Source: Rutpela maculata | Lineage: Eukaryota > Arthropoda > Insecta > Coleoptera > Cerambycidae | Reading direction: 5' to 3' | NCBI GenBank assembly: GCA_936432065.2 | Contig: OW386292.2 | Location: 102,009,829-102,073,828, forward strand | DNA length: 64,000 bases | Shown here: in pieces, positions 31,617 through 41,963 of the stretch | Layout: the number at the start of each line of letters is the position of its first letter | How positions within the stretch are numbered: position 1 is the first letter of the stretch | Program-made: the position numbers and the translations under genes | The notes under the pieces: generated by a model | Databases searched by the model: none | Told to the model about the DNA's origin: nothing | The model's input: the letters and a program-made list of their open reading frames with translations, nothing else

Positions 31617-31799
31617 ATGGAGGAGCAACGCCAGGATGAAGCCTCCCTACGAGATAAGGGACGGCTGTGGAGAATTCAGCAGAATAGACCCCAGGATGGC
31701 GAAGAGAGAAGAATTAGCCGTAAATATATTGTCTACGATGACCTAATCTGGTTCCAGAAGCGCGATAGACGAGTCTCCTGGTCCTTTATCATATGAGGC

Positions 31800-32505
31800 A
31801 AAGTGAGTTCGAAGAGTTTCATAGCCCCCCACTAGCAGCCCACCCAGGATGGAACGAAACTCTCCAGGTTATTCAGCGGACCTACCGCTGACCCAGAAAG
31901 AATAAGTATGTTAGGCGGCACGTACGAGCCTGCATGATGTGGGATCAAGCAGGGTGCCCCACAAAAGCATGCAAATCAACGCCTTGGGGTCCCTGAAGGC
32001 GATCAGCGTAGATGCCCTGGGCCCTTATCCCGCCACCCGAGAATGCCACCAGTATGTACTCGTCGCCTACGATCTATTTACAAAATGGATAGAAACCCGA
32101 CCGTCCTCCGATATGACCACCAAATTGATCCTCAGGTTCCTCCAGGAGGAGGTGTTTCATAGGTGGGGCTACCCAGAACGGCTTATCACCGACAATGAAC
32201 CTCAGTTTCGTAGCCAGGCCTGGGACCGATTCATACAGGCACCATATCAATCACACCCACTCCCCCATATACCACCAGCAGGCCAACCCCGTTGAGAGGA
32301 GAGTCCAAGAGCTAAAGAAAATTCTCCACGCCAGTAAAGCGTTGGAATGAACATCTTACAGAAGCTCCCTATACCCCGCGGACACGTACGAATGCAGCCA
32401 TGGGCGATTCCCCGAGTGAGTTGCTGCTGAGTCAGGTATTTCCCAGACCTGGAGAATGGTGCGTCCCCCAAGAGGAGCAGCCGCAAACAAAGCTGTTCTA
32501 AACTC
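31800..32505 (+). pseudogene. Gypsy-type integrase
   Basis: An upstream H2C2-like part is present in mixed frames (AAHPGWNETLQVIQRTY, then VRACMMWDQAGCP). The catalytic core (31,939-32,290) reads ISVDALGPYPATRECHQYV with the first aspartate, AYDLFTKWIETRPSSD, and RLITDNEPQFRSQAWDRF with the second aspartate. After a shift, HQQANPVERRVQELKKIL supplies the catalytic glutamate. Coding continues with GDSPSELLLSQVFPRPGEW to a stop near 32,502. The core is well preserved apart from a frameshift at about 32,240. It belongs to the same truncated gypsy element as the preceding fragments. Confidence 0.85.
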
Positions 32506-32950
32506 AAAAAAGAATATGATTAAATAAATACTTATGGTAAGCCATAAATTTATTTTGTTCAAATGAATGTGGGTTAAAGTAAAGAAGAGATATAATTATT
32601 TTAATAAATGCTGTTCGCTCTATTTAAAAGAAGTTTTTGTAGAATATATAAACGAGCCGTTTCGCAGTAACACAAATATTTTTTGTTATCAGCCGCTTTT
32701 GCTTAACTTTGTATAGTTCTTATTTTTAATAAAATAATGTTTACTTTAAGACCATTTCTTAAATGTTTGAAACGAAGAAATAATTTATTCTCCACTATTA
32801 AAATTTAACCAATCAGAGCACACAAAATAATCACGTGGAAATAATATTCTATCCCAGCAATTCCCGGCACGAATAGTCAGTCGGTAACGCTACTTGCACA
32901 CACATCGATTTCGATCGTACGGAAAAATATTGTACGATCGAATTATTTTA
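32506..32950. other. Spacer between gypsy fragment and the TA element
   Basis: No gene was seen. CTTGCACACACATCGATTTCGATCGTACGG at 32,892 resembles the words GCTTGCACACGGTTCGATCTC at 35,392, just beyond the other end of the inserted element, suggesting that the TA element split an older repeat. Confidence 0.35.
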
Positions 32951-33748
32951 CCCAGGCAGTACGCTATGTCTTTAAAGACGTCTTTTTTATGTCCGTATCA
33001 TGTCTGAATGTCTGAAGACCTTAAAAAGACGTCTTTTTACAGATATTGTAAAGACGACTAAAATGGATGTCTTTAAGACATCTGTGAAATGTCTGTTATC
33101 TGTATCCTGGGACATCCTAAAATTAAAGTAAAATTACGTAAAATTGTAGCAAATCTACTAACCTCATATCATATTTACTTATTTATTTTATAAAACGAAG
33201 TTGCTGCTTTATATTTCATAAATAATTCTCATTATAGTCATTACAATTTTTTAATTCTTAATGACTCATTACATCAGTTATAATTATCGTAATTTTCATG
33301 CTCAACAAAATTTTTGTGAATGCCAATTTTAAACTAAATAAGATTAAAAACATTCATTAGTATACATATTATTAGGTATTTATAAATTATAAAAATTTAC
33401 GCTTGAGTTGAATACATTTGAATTAAGCGCCGCGCATATTTTGATTCCTAGTGTATAAGTGTAAACGTGTATTGTGTGGTCTAAGTAATCTACTGGTAGC
33501 GTTTACCGCATTTATCTAGCTTTACTCGTTGTTAGTGAAACATTAAACATATTCTTTGTGTATAATTGTGGTTAGTATCTTGCAAAATACTATATTACTT
33601 TTTTATTGATTTAGATTTAGATCGATTTTCGATAACATCACGTTGTGAACAGCATTGTTATTGTAAGGTTATGTTAAGTTATTCGTCGTATTTCGACGAT
33701 TGTTTTATTTGAATTACTTCACAGCTTAAAGAAAACGCAAGTAAAGGC

Positions 33749-33876
33749 ATGAAAATGATAAAATTAAACAAATATTATATGTGGGCTAAGAGGGCTAATG
33801 TAGGAAATGACTTGCCCCCCTCCGACAATCCTATTCAAGATTCCGAGGCAGGGAACAGCTCAAACACTAATGACTA
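33749..33876 (+). pseudogene. Short ORF inside the TA element, possible first exon
   Basis: ATG at 33,749 opens MKMIKLNKYYMWAKRANVGN and ends SNTND-stop near 33,876. It has a basic start and a Ser/Asn/Asp-rich end. No family is recognised. It could be the remaining 5' exon of the element's lost transposase. Confidence 0.3.
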
Positions 33877-34942
33877 GATAAATGATAAATACAGGATCGC
33901 CAATGGAGATTTAGAGTAAACGAATATTAAGTCTAACGCTAACTAATGACTAGACAATAAAATATATCTGACTCGGACGGAAGGGGAAAAGAATATTTAA
34001 TAATTAACTATTTCAAAAGTTTTAATAAGTAAATATGTTTGTATACTGGCTTTAACATAACCTTTATAACAAAAATCAGTAAGATAAAATGTTGGTGTCT
34101 TTGAGTTAAGGCACACTGATTTTATTATTATTAAAAACATTTTTACTCATTTCATGCAAGTCCGTTGTAGGCCCATTTTGTAGCATTCTTATGAAAATAA
34201 TGAAATTTTTAGGGAAATATTGCAGTAATTTTCTTGAGAAAATGGTGAAAGGGCAAATTTTCATTATTTTAAGTAATAAATGGAGAATTGCAATAATTTC
34301 ATCATAAGCTTTAATGTTGTTTATAATTCTTGCATTAACTTAATTTTATGCAAGTATAATTAATTTTATTGGTAGTTTGTGCTACCGGCGCGCAAAGGGT
34401 TATTTTCTCAAATAGTTGGCTAAAACTCAGTAAAAATGCTATTTTAAGGTTTCAGTCCGCCATAATGTATTAGCAATTTGTTTTTAAAAATTCTAGAATC
34501 GAACTCATTACCAGCTAGTTTAAAAACATACAGATAACATCTAAATTTTGGACCTTGACCAGCTATTGGGGAAAATGGTAACTTTGCGGCTTGATATTAT
34601 TTATCAAACAACAGATAAACTTTTCATTTTTACTTCTAAAATCGAAAAATCAAAATTAATGTGAATAATTAAATTAAGAAAGTATATCAATTTAATATGT
34701 ATACCTTTGTGTGGGAAAAATACTTTGAGCAATTGTTATGAACTAATAAATCAATATAAGTAGGTACTGTTACATCCATGGAAATTCGGGCAGCGACATT
34801 TTGGACAATTTAAAATCCATATATTACTTTATTTATAAAATTGTCAAAATATAGTCTAACTACCCGAATTTCCATGGCAGGAACCGTACCTTTGAAAATA
34901 TACCTGTAATATAAATCATCATAATAAGGTTTTTTTATGTAG

Positions 34943-35061
34943 ATTCGGTAGCGCAAGCAGGACTGGCAAAATCTACTAAAGATACAGAAAACGCCATACA
35001 GGCGTGGTTAAGGAGGGCATCCGACAGAAGATCATTAAAAAAAATTAATACGATTGTGTAA
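34943..35061 (+). pseudogene. Exon-like segment inside the TA element, possible last exon
   Basis: A polypyrimidine stretch and TATGTAG acceptor end at 34,942. The following codons read DSVAQAGLAKSTKDTENAIQ, then AWLRRASDRRSLKKI to a stop at 35,061. Together with the small ORF at 33,749 it suggests a spliced gene whose middle exons are deleted. The domain is not recognised. Confidence 0.35.
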
Positions 35062-35518
35062 AATAATTATTATACTTTCAAATTGATGAGGTGGATCGTT
35101 TTATTTAGTATGCCTAGCAGTATCAAAAATTCTATAATGCTGACACAGACATCTTAAAGATGTCTTAATAAAGACATATAAAGATAGGATCAAGACATCT
35201 TTAAGATGTCTTGATCAGGACGTCTTAAAGACGTTGGGTTTTGCAACATTGGATGTCTTAAAGACATCTTAAAGGCAACAGGGCGAAATAAGACCTCCTT
35301 AAGATGTCTTGAATATCTAAACCTGACATCTTCTGGACGTCTTTAAGATATCTTTGTGCTGTCTGGGTAGTGGAACAGAAAGCATGAGAGCTTGCACACG
35401 GTTCGATCTCAATACGGCACGACGCGATCGCCGTGTTGTTGGATGCATGGACTAAAAATATATTTATTTCCAAAAAATTGTAAATTACTCTGGTAATACT
35501 ATAAAAAATGTAAAATAA

Positions 35519-35960
35519 ATAAGGTAAAGACACCAATCATTGACACGTATCCAATAATTGACACAAAATAAGAATAATACGTTTATTAACCAGTTTGAAC
35601 TTGGCACCAAGTATTTGTCAATATAATAGGATTGCAGTGAAAAAATTTGGCGGCTTCAGGTCTACCAACAATATGTGTATATTTGACAATTAGTAGAACT
35701 CTAGCGCTAAAACGGTTATGCTAAATAATAAGTGTAAGGATTTATAGTAGTGATAAATTTTATACTCTTGGTGTTCTTAATTCGGTTAGCCTTATGCAGA
35801 AATATAATACTTTAAGGTAAGGTTTTTCCATCATAATAAAGCGTCAACTTAATTTCGAAGGTTATAAATTTCGTGTGTCAATGACTGGACCTCTAAGAAT
35901 GAAAAGTTCCAATCGTTGACATACCGTGCCAATAACTGGTAAATAGGGAATTCCTATGGT
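35519..35960 (+). promoter_or_regulatory. Iterated CCAATNATTGACA motifs upstream of a pogo fragment
   Basis: Copies related to CCAATNATTGACAC occur at about 35,534, 35,549, 35,614, 35,687 (reverse), 35,875 (reverse), 35,912, 35,930 and 35,958 (reverse). They lie on both strands within 450 bases in front of an HTH_psq coding fragment. The repeat is interrupted by a dispersed repeat copy at 35,706-35,868. Transposase-binding sites are the simplest reading, because pogo relatives carry a CENP-B-like DNA-binding domain. Confidence 0.4.
35706..35868 (+). repeat. Dispersed ~165-bp repeat, copy 2
   Basis: This is a same-orientation copy of 31,006-31,174. Here the repeat sits within the iterated-motif region of a pogo element. 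Occurrence in two unrelated hosts shows that it is itself a mobile unit rather than part of either. Confidence 0.75.
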
Positions 35961-35967
35961 TGACAGT

Positions 35968-36140
35968 GTTTTTTTTAGCATACCTTCTAATAAAAAAAGT
36001 CTTGACTGAAAGAAAAACAAAGAGAAGCATTCGAAATTATTCACAGGATAAGGTGGAGGAGGCTTTGAGTGCAATTAGAAATGGAATGTCGTTTAAAGTG
36101 TAGCCACAGCCTTTTCTGTACTTAGAGTAACTTTGATGTA
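35968..36140 (+). pseudogene. pogo-type HTH_psq domain fragment
   Basis: Across two frame changes the segment gives a basic start (NKKSL, RKTKRS), then RNYSQDKVEEALSAIRNGMS, FK, and TAFSVLRVTLM. It matches the pipsqueak-type helix-turn-helix 'RxYSxExLxxAxxAVRxGxSxxxAAxxFxVPxxTL' of jerky/pogo transposases. A stop replaces the AA before TAFSV, and coding ends right after this domain. No DDE part follows, so the element is truncated. Confidence 0.65.
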
Positions 36141-36493
36141 AGTGTATGAAATAAGCACGTAAGTGTGTATGTACACACTTGATTGCTCAAAATCGGTTTA
36201 AAGGTCCTACTGTGTTGTTTCTTTTTTAAATATTTAGGAGAAACTGTTGCATAATGGGGCAGGTTTCATAGTGGGATAATTCAAATTTCTCGCTTGTGAA
36301 CAAGTATGTTTCTAAATAAATTAAGCATAATAGGATAATATCCATCCAGTACTCCCTATCGACAACCATAAATATCCCACCTCAAACTGCTCAGTCTATC
36401 TAAAATTCTCATATGTGCTAGTATAGGTCGCGTGCGCCGACGTCACAGTTTCTGAGACCTTAGGAAAACAAACAGCTGTTATCCAGTGTAATG
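36141..36493. other. Non-coding region with pogo-like terminal words
   Basis: TTTCATAGTGGGATAATT at 36,266 resembles TTTCATAGTGGGATCAAG read on the other strand near 40,060, hinting that these are opposite ends of one element. Otherwise no feature was recognised. Confidence 0.35.
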
Positions 36494-38510
36494 CCGATTG
36501 AACATGTGTTAAAGTATATTTTGCGGTTTTTGTGACATTTTAAAACTTAATTGTGGATTATTCAACATTCATAACTATCCTTAATTATTTCGTGTGGTGA
36601 ATTCTGTTCGTTAAAATGGGCATGAGTTTATATTTTACGAAATTGTCTCATGATGTACAGGTTAAGTATATGAAAATAATTAGTGCCAATCGGTTTAGAT
36701 TCCTATATTTTAAAGAAGACTTTATTTAGTACAAATATAGAAGTATTTCCGATTGTTACGCATGAGGATATCGTGAATTATTTGATTTTTGAGAGAAGTG
36801 CTTATACCAAGGATGAGTTTAAGGCATTCAAAAGTCTTGAAGCTTACAACCAATTTGTTTGCGGCTGGGTGAAGGAGGTGTTTTGCACGAAACTTGCAGC
36901 AAAGACGCTTATTGAAAAGGGGTAAGAATTAGTTATCAGTGAATAAGCTCTAAACTCAATTTCTTACTGTGATAATTTGTTAATACTATAATTTGTTAGA
37001 GTAGGGAGGTATATTAAACTGGTCATATTTTCATTTTTACATTGTAAACATTTTTTTTTTTATTTAATACAGCTTTTAATTATTATCATTAGTTAAACAT
37101 TTTTGTTTATTAGAGGAGAATTTATGGCCATTTCAAAATTTCCTAGTGAGAAAATAATTACATCAACAACTGTTTTAAAATTTGTATGCCCTAAACAGTT
37201 AATATTCTTGAACATTGGCTCATTTCTGTGAAGTTGACTAGCCAGGCATTCAGTGGAAAAGTTTGATATGTTATATAATTAAATAATTTTAATAAAGTGA
37301 CAAATATGAATTATTCTTGATGAACCAATTTGTAATTTTATAAGGTACTACAATTATATAAAAAATTAATTACATCTCTATTTTTCAGATTATACACCCT
37401 CGGAGTCTTCAACCAAAACCATTAACTCTTGGATTATTGCCGATCCAGATGGTTCCATACTCAGCACTCATTGTGATTACGTAGCAGGTCTAGGTGAAAG
37501 ATGCTCACATGTGGGAGTCTTATTATTTGCAGTTGATGATGCAATAAGGTCACGGGAAGTCAAAACTGTTAGTGATTTAAAGGCTTATTCGAAACTACCT
37601 TCGGCAAAATTTGGTGAGATGGCAAAGCCCAGAAACATTGACTTCACAGGGGTAAAAAAGAAATTTAACATGCGAAATTCCAATCAAGAAGTGCCGATAC
37701 GCTACTCACACTCAATAATTGAGATACCCGCTTTAACTACTCTTGAAGTCTATCAAAATTATTTGAACAAAATACTATAAGCATGTTACATACGACAATG
37801 AAGTTGTTCTGTGATAAATTACAATACAGCTGTAATAAGTAGTGAGATTCTAAATGGAAATCTAGAAAAGTTATACAATGCTGATTATAAGGTTCTAATC
37901 TTACAGCAATTAGTAGAGATCGATGTCAATACATCATTAACGGATGAGAACTGTAATTTAATAGAAACCATGGCAGTAGAACAAACACGGTCATTCCATT
38001 GGTTTGTGTTTAGGTCAGGACGTATTACAGCATCACGTTTTAAAACATGCACTAGAACTAATATTGAAAACCCTTCTCTATCCCCGATTGAGCATATATG
38101 TTATTTTTAAAACACAGGAGACTATTTATGGATGTTATCATGAAAAATATGCATTAGAAGAATATATTAATAAAAATGAATAATTGTTATGCTAATTCGG
38201 TAATATCAATATGTGGCCTCATCATCAATAAAAGTTATCTCACATAGGAGCTTCTCCAGATGCTTTGGTAGAGTGTATATGTTGTGGAAAAGGATGTGTC
38301 GAAATAAAATGCCCTTATCATATAAAAGACGAAAGCGTCGCGAAAAGAATTGGTTCCAAAAATTTGTATATACAGAATAATGATGAACGTGTTTCACTAG
38401 GAACAAATCATGCTTATTATTACCAAATGCAGATGCATATAGCATTAACCAACAGAAATTACTATGATATACATTTCTGTATTCTGAAAAAATTGACATC
38501 GCCGTAATCA
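36494..38510 (+). pseudogene. SWIM/YqaJ-nuclease-like protein gene, broken
   Basis: Exon 1 (coding visible 36,683-36,922) reads IVNYLIFERSAYTKDEFKAF, then EAYNQFVCGWVKEV, and ends at a GTAAGA donor. After a ~465-base intron with a TTTTTCAG acceptor (37,388), exon 2 holds a SWIM-like zinc motif: SWIIADPDGSILSTHCDYVA, GLGERCSHVGVLLFAV. One cysteine is changed (HCDYV for HCTCM). Next is a helical region, then EQTRSFHWFVFRSGRITASR (37,980-38,036), the conserved 'W..R.gRITAS' of YqaJ-like nucleases. ASPDALVECICCGKGCVEIK and NHAYYYQMQMHIALTN (38,250-38,460) give the nuclease core with its D and ExK. Frameshifts at 37,780, 38,100 and 38,260 inactivate it. These arthropod proteins are multicopy and probably transposon-borne. 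Confidence 0.75.
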
Positions 38511-39420
38511 CAGAAACGCACCTGACATAAAAATAAATATAAGTAATTATAACATAATACGACAGGACAGATTAATTAGAAAAGGAGGTGGCATAGCAAT
38601 AATACTAAAAAAGGACATACCATATACGTCCATGTCATCTATTTTGTCCAGCGTTGAAAATATATCTGTCAAACTGTTAAATAATACTGTGATTACGGCG
38701 GTATACAATCCTCCTATAAATAAATTCAAGGATGTAGACTTGAATCTATTATTCGTTTTCCACGACAAGGTACTTTTGATGGGGGATCTAAATTCTAAAC
38801 ATACCACATGGTATAATAGCCTTAACAATACTAACGGTAACACACTCTTTGAGTATTGTCAATCGAACGGTATTGCGGTGATAGCATCGGAACCCCCCAC
38901 CCATGTTCCAGCAAATAACACCACTCCCTCCACCATAGATATTATCTCAAACAAAAATTATCAATTTTTTCCAGCGGCCATAACGTAATACAGCTACAAA
39001 TACAAGACACTCACAGAAACGTGACTGGAGAAAATATAGGAATATTGTTAATAGTAATATAATCATTAATAATAATATAAATTCTCAGGAAGAAATAGAC
39101 AATGAAATACAAAAACTAACTAAAACAATACAACACGCACGTGACAAAACGACAAAAACTGTTACGCTGCGAGCACGTGAGGAAACGATCCCTGAAGATT
39201 TACAGAACCTTATAAGGTTTAAAAACAGAATTATACGTCGCTGGCAGCGTAACAGACGAAATATAGACAGAGACACCGACTGAGGGACTTGCAAGTAAAT
39301 ATAAAAGCTAAACTAAATCATCAGAGAGCAGAGGTGTGGAACAAAAAGATTTCACCTCTTTCGAAGTGAGAACACCTTATGGAAAATGACAAAATTACTG
39401 GATACTGAGAGACAAACACA
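38494..39420 (+). pseudogene. LINE ORF2 fragment: AP endonuclease and connector
   Basis: It joins the YqaJ relic directly at IDIAVITETHLT (catalytic glutamate). RKGGGIAIILKKDIPYTSMS, VITAVYNPPIN, VLLMGDLNSKHTTWYN and TTPSTIDIISN follow the usual endonuclease order; the SDH block is degraded. The connector carries QNLIRFKNRIIRRWQRNRRN, typical of the region between endonuclease and RT in Jockey-group LINEs. No RT follows. Coding is open at 38,632-38,988 and broken elsewhere. Confidence 0.75.
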
Positions 39421-39429
39421 GGTAACCCT

Positions 39430-39911
39430 AAGAAGAATATTATAACTCCAGAAGCTCCAAGACCACATTTGAAAGTTCCGACTAGAAAAACTACTCAAAA
39501 AAGAAAAATTACATCTACAGTTTTAACTGATACACCTGTGAGAAGAAAAAAAGCGAAACGAGAAAGAAAAAATAACGAAAAACACACGGAAGGCACATAA
39601 AGCACTAAAGGTGAGAGCTGTTAAGAAGAACTTATTTGAAGACAGTGACGTGCTTCTGAATGAATTATGTGACGGCAGTCCAGACGTTTCTGATGAATTA
39701 GAAATACCCCTTAAAAAAACGAATAAAATATTATATTGGACAAGTAGAAAAAATCGAAGGTGGTTAATTTTTTAAGAAGAACTGACACTGGCAAATTTCT
39801 ATTTTCTCAGGAGAAAAAGATGAAGACTTAATTTTGAAAGAAGACATAGTTACTAAAGTTCCCATGCCTTTTATAATAGGCGGACCAGAACGACCTACAG
39901 TTTTATTTTGA
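39430..39911 (+). pseudogene. pogo/jerky-type transposase C-terminus
   Basis: TPEAPRPHLKVPTRKTTQKR and ITSTVLTDTPVRRKKAKRE are the 'xSxILTDTPxK' hinge that follows the DDE domain in jerky/Tigger-like insect transposases. After a shift and a possible spliced segment (acceptor TTTTCTCAG at about 39,811) the frame reads EKDEDLILKEDIVTKVPMPF and ends GPERPTVLF. The tail block YIGQVEKIEGG lies in front of it. No catalytic part is present. It could be the far end of the element whose left words are at 36.25 kb. Confidence 0.6.
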
Positions 39912-40037
39912 TTACGATTTTATTTTATATAACGTAGATTAATGTAGATTAGTTGTTATATGTATATTTATTACTTTAAAACTTTTAGTAGACGAATAAA
40001 AAAATTACAGTCAGAAATATTACTTTTTATAAAGCAC

Positions 40038-40115
40038 GTCCCAGTATACACATGTCTTGATCCCACTATGAAACAATGGTCTGGTGCATAGTGGGAATTG
40101 GGTGTATACTGGGAC
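40038..40115. repeat. Inverted repeat GTCCCAGTATACAC...GTGTATACTGGGAC
   Basis: A 14-base perfect outer stem (40,038-40,051 with 40,102-40,115) encloses a second pair, TCCCACTATG / CATAGTGGGA. The whole is 78 bases. It stands between a pogo C-terminus and a gypsy element, so it may be the palindromic end of the pogo element or two facing element ends. Confidence 0.75.
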
Positions 40116-40140
40116 AACCTTTTATGTCATAAAAGTAAAT

Positions 40141-40600
40141 ATGCCAGACGAAGTTATGAGTTATATGGGAGCCAGGCTTCCAGAGCCAATGAATTTATCT
40201 GGGAATGTTTCGGAAACTTTTAAGAAATTTCGTCAAAATTTTGAAATCTACATGTTAGCATCAAATAAAGTTAAATAGCAAAGTTAAAGTGTCTATATTA
40301 TTAAACTGCATGGGACAAGAAGAAAATAACATATATAATACTCTAAAGTTTGAAGAGGCTGCTCATGAAAATAATTATAACAAAGTTATGGAGCAGTTTG
40401 AAATGTATGCAAATCCGAGGAAAAACGTAATATACGAAAGATTTGTGTTTTTCTCGACAAGAAGAGGCGGGAAAGTATTGATCATTTCATAAACTATCTA
40501 AAGAAGCTGGCGAAAAGCTGCGAGTTTGATACCCAAGAAGAGTCATTAATACGTGACAGAATTGTTTTAGGAAAAACTCAAGGAAGGGCAAAAAGTATAA
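40141..40600 (+). pseudogene. Gypsy Gag N-terminal region
   Basis: MPDEVMSYMGARLPEPMNLS and GNVSETFKKFRQNFEIYMLA are the typical 'LPxPxxLxxxGNxxxxWKxFxQxFxxY' start of insect gypsy Gags. ILLNCMGQEENNIYNTLKF, YNKVMEQFEMYANPRKNVIY, and ERFVFFSTR continue the capsid; ESLIRDRIVLG follows. An in-frame stop at 40,276-40,278 and a shift near 40,455 break it. The zinc knuckle is missing because of the deletion into integrase. Confidence 0.75.
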
Positions 40601-41664
40601 TGTTCTGGCCAAACATGTACAAGGATATTGAACAGTACATAGTACAAGTCCTGTCGTATATGTGAAAAATATCAAAAACAAAATTGTAAAGAACCTATGA
40701 TCGCCCACGATGTGCCAATTAAAGCGTTTAGTAAAATTGCAAGGGACATTCTGCATTTTGGTGGTAAAGACTACAAGGTAGTTATGGACTATTTTTCAAG
40801 GTGGCTATAAATAGTACCTTTGACGTCAAAAACTTCAGGGTTTATTATTATAAGTGTTTTGAAAATTATGTTCTCGACTCATGGTGTTTGTGACGAATTG
40901 ATAGCTGATAAATTGCCTACAATTCCTTGAATGTAGGCAATTTGCAAAAAGTTGGGGTTTTAAAATAATAACTAGTAGTCCGCATTATCCAACGTCCAAT
41001 GGTTTAGCAGAAAAGGCCGTTGAAATTGCCAAAAACCTTTTAAGAAAATCAAGTGATTTATATTTAAGCTTACTAGAGTACCGTAATACTTCCGTTATTG
41101 GCGTTGGCTTGTCACCGGCTCAGCTATTACTGAATAGGGCCTCAAAAAGTAAATAAACTACCTATTAGTACGAATAAGCTTGTGCCATGTGAAAATGACA
41201 ATAATCTAATTAAGGAAAAGATTGAGCATAAAAGGATGTTAGATAAGTGCTATTACGATAAAAATTCACGGGAAAGAAATAATTTTAGAGAAGGGGATAA
41301 TGTGGTAATGTTAGATAAAAGTGGACGTTGGGCACCAGCAAGACTTAAAGAGAAATTAAACATGCCAAGATCATATATATTTCGGAATGAAAACAATAAA
41401 ATATTCAGGCGTAAAAGCACTCATCTAAAAAATTCCTTAAATATACCTAGTTTTAATTCTGTAGAATTAGACAGTGAAAGTGATGGTGTGCTCAATCGAA
41501 GTGCTACACTTGCTAGTCCAAGCATCGCAGATCCAGTGCCTGATACAAGTGTAGTTGATAATCCTGATCCTAAATGTGAAATGACTACCAAGGTTGTGAG
41601 TAGTAGAAATCACCCTGTACGTTCAAAGCAGTTGCCATTGTATTTGCGTGATTATGAAATGTAA
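40590..41664 (+). pseudogene. Gypsy integrase
   Basis: The H2C2 region remains as IMFWPNMYKDIEQYI and a degraded C-x2-C (PVVYVKNIKNK). The core retains DILHFGGKDYKVVMDYFSRW with catalytic aspartates and SNGLAEKAVEIAKNLL with the catalytic glutamate, in mixed frames. YRNTSVIGVGLSPAQLLLNR follows. The C-terminal part is open (41,182-41,664): NFREGDNVVMLDKSGRWAPA, MPRSYIFRNENN and FRRKSTHLKN match the GPY/F-like module. Multiple stops upstream of 41,150 inactivate it. Confidence 0.8.
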
Positions 41665-41717
41665 TAGTGTAGCTTAGTTTTAAGAAATGTTGATTTTAAG
41701 TTTGTAACATTTAAGTT

Positions 41718-41940
41718 AAGGAGGGAGAGGTTATAATGATGTGTTGGTAACACTGTTGAAATATAAGGAATATCACTAGTATTAAAGAAATGTCAGAGTG
41801 TAGTAATGACGAACTCGTATATTGAAATAAATAATTAGTAAGTGATTAAGAAGTTTAACTTAATGCTGTTGCATCGAACATCACCATAAAACAATAAATG
41901 GTGTTGTGAAACACCACCCTGACAAAATGACACAGACACA
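41718..41940 (+). repeat. Polypurine tract and probable 3' LTR start
   Basis: AAGGAGGGAGAGG is followed by an AT-rich segment that contains two AATAAA-like signals (about 41,826 and 41,893) and a GGTGTTGTGAAACACC hairpin near 41,900. Position directly behind the integrase end supports an LTR. The right boundary is uncertain and no second LTR copy is available for comparison. Confidence 0.4.
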
Positions 41941-41963
41941 TACAGTGTCGAGATCATCAGAAA

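Larger units (their letters stand above)
32951..35367. mobile_element. TA-flanked DNA transposon with palindromic subterminal arrays
   Basis: The ends are inverted repeats CCCAGGCAGTAC (32,951) and, read on the other strand from 35,367, CCCAGACAGCAC. Both are bordered by TA (32,949-32,950 and 35,368-35,369). Just inside each end lie arrays of palindromic words of the form GACGTCTTTAAAGACGTC / AAGACATCTTTAAGATG: 32,962-33,118 on the left and about 35,150-35,352 on the right. The 2.0-kb interior is mainly AT-rich non-coding sequence with two small exon-like segments. It is probably an internally deleted copy. The TA duplication is compatible with Tc1/mariner-like or ISL2EU-like elements; I cannot decide between them. 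Confidence 0.7.
40141..41940 (+). mobile_element. Gypsy LTR retrotransposon with internal Gag-to-integrase deletion
   Basis: The element keeps Gag (40,141 on), then passes within a few bases into the zinc-binding start of integrase near 40,590, so protease, reverse transcriptase and RNase H are gone. Integrase runs to 41,664. A polypurine tract AAGGAGGGAGAGG at about 41,718-41,730 and a following segment with AATAAA signals probably form the start of the 3' LTR. The 5' LTR and primer-binding site were not recognised; upstream DNA is a pogo end. The proteins resemble the K02A2.6-like gypsy group. Confidence 0.75.
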
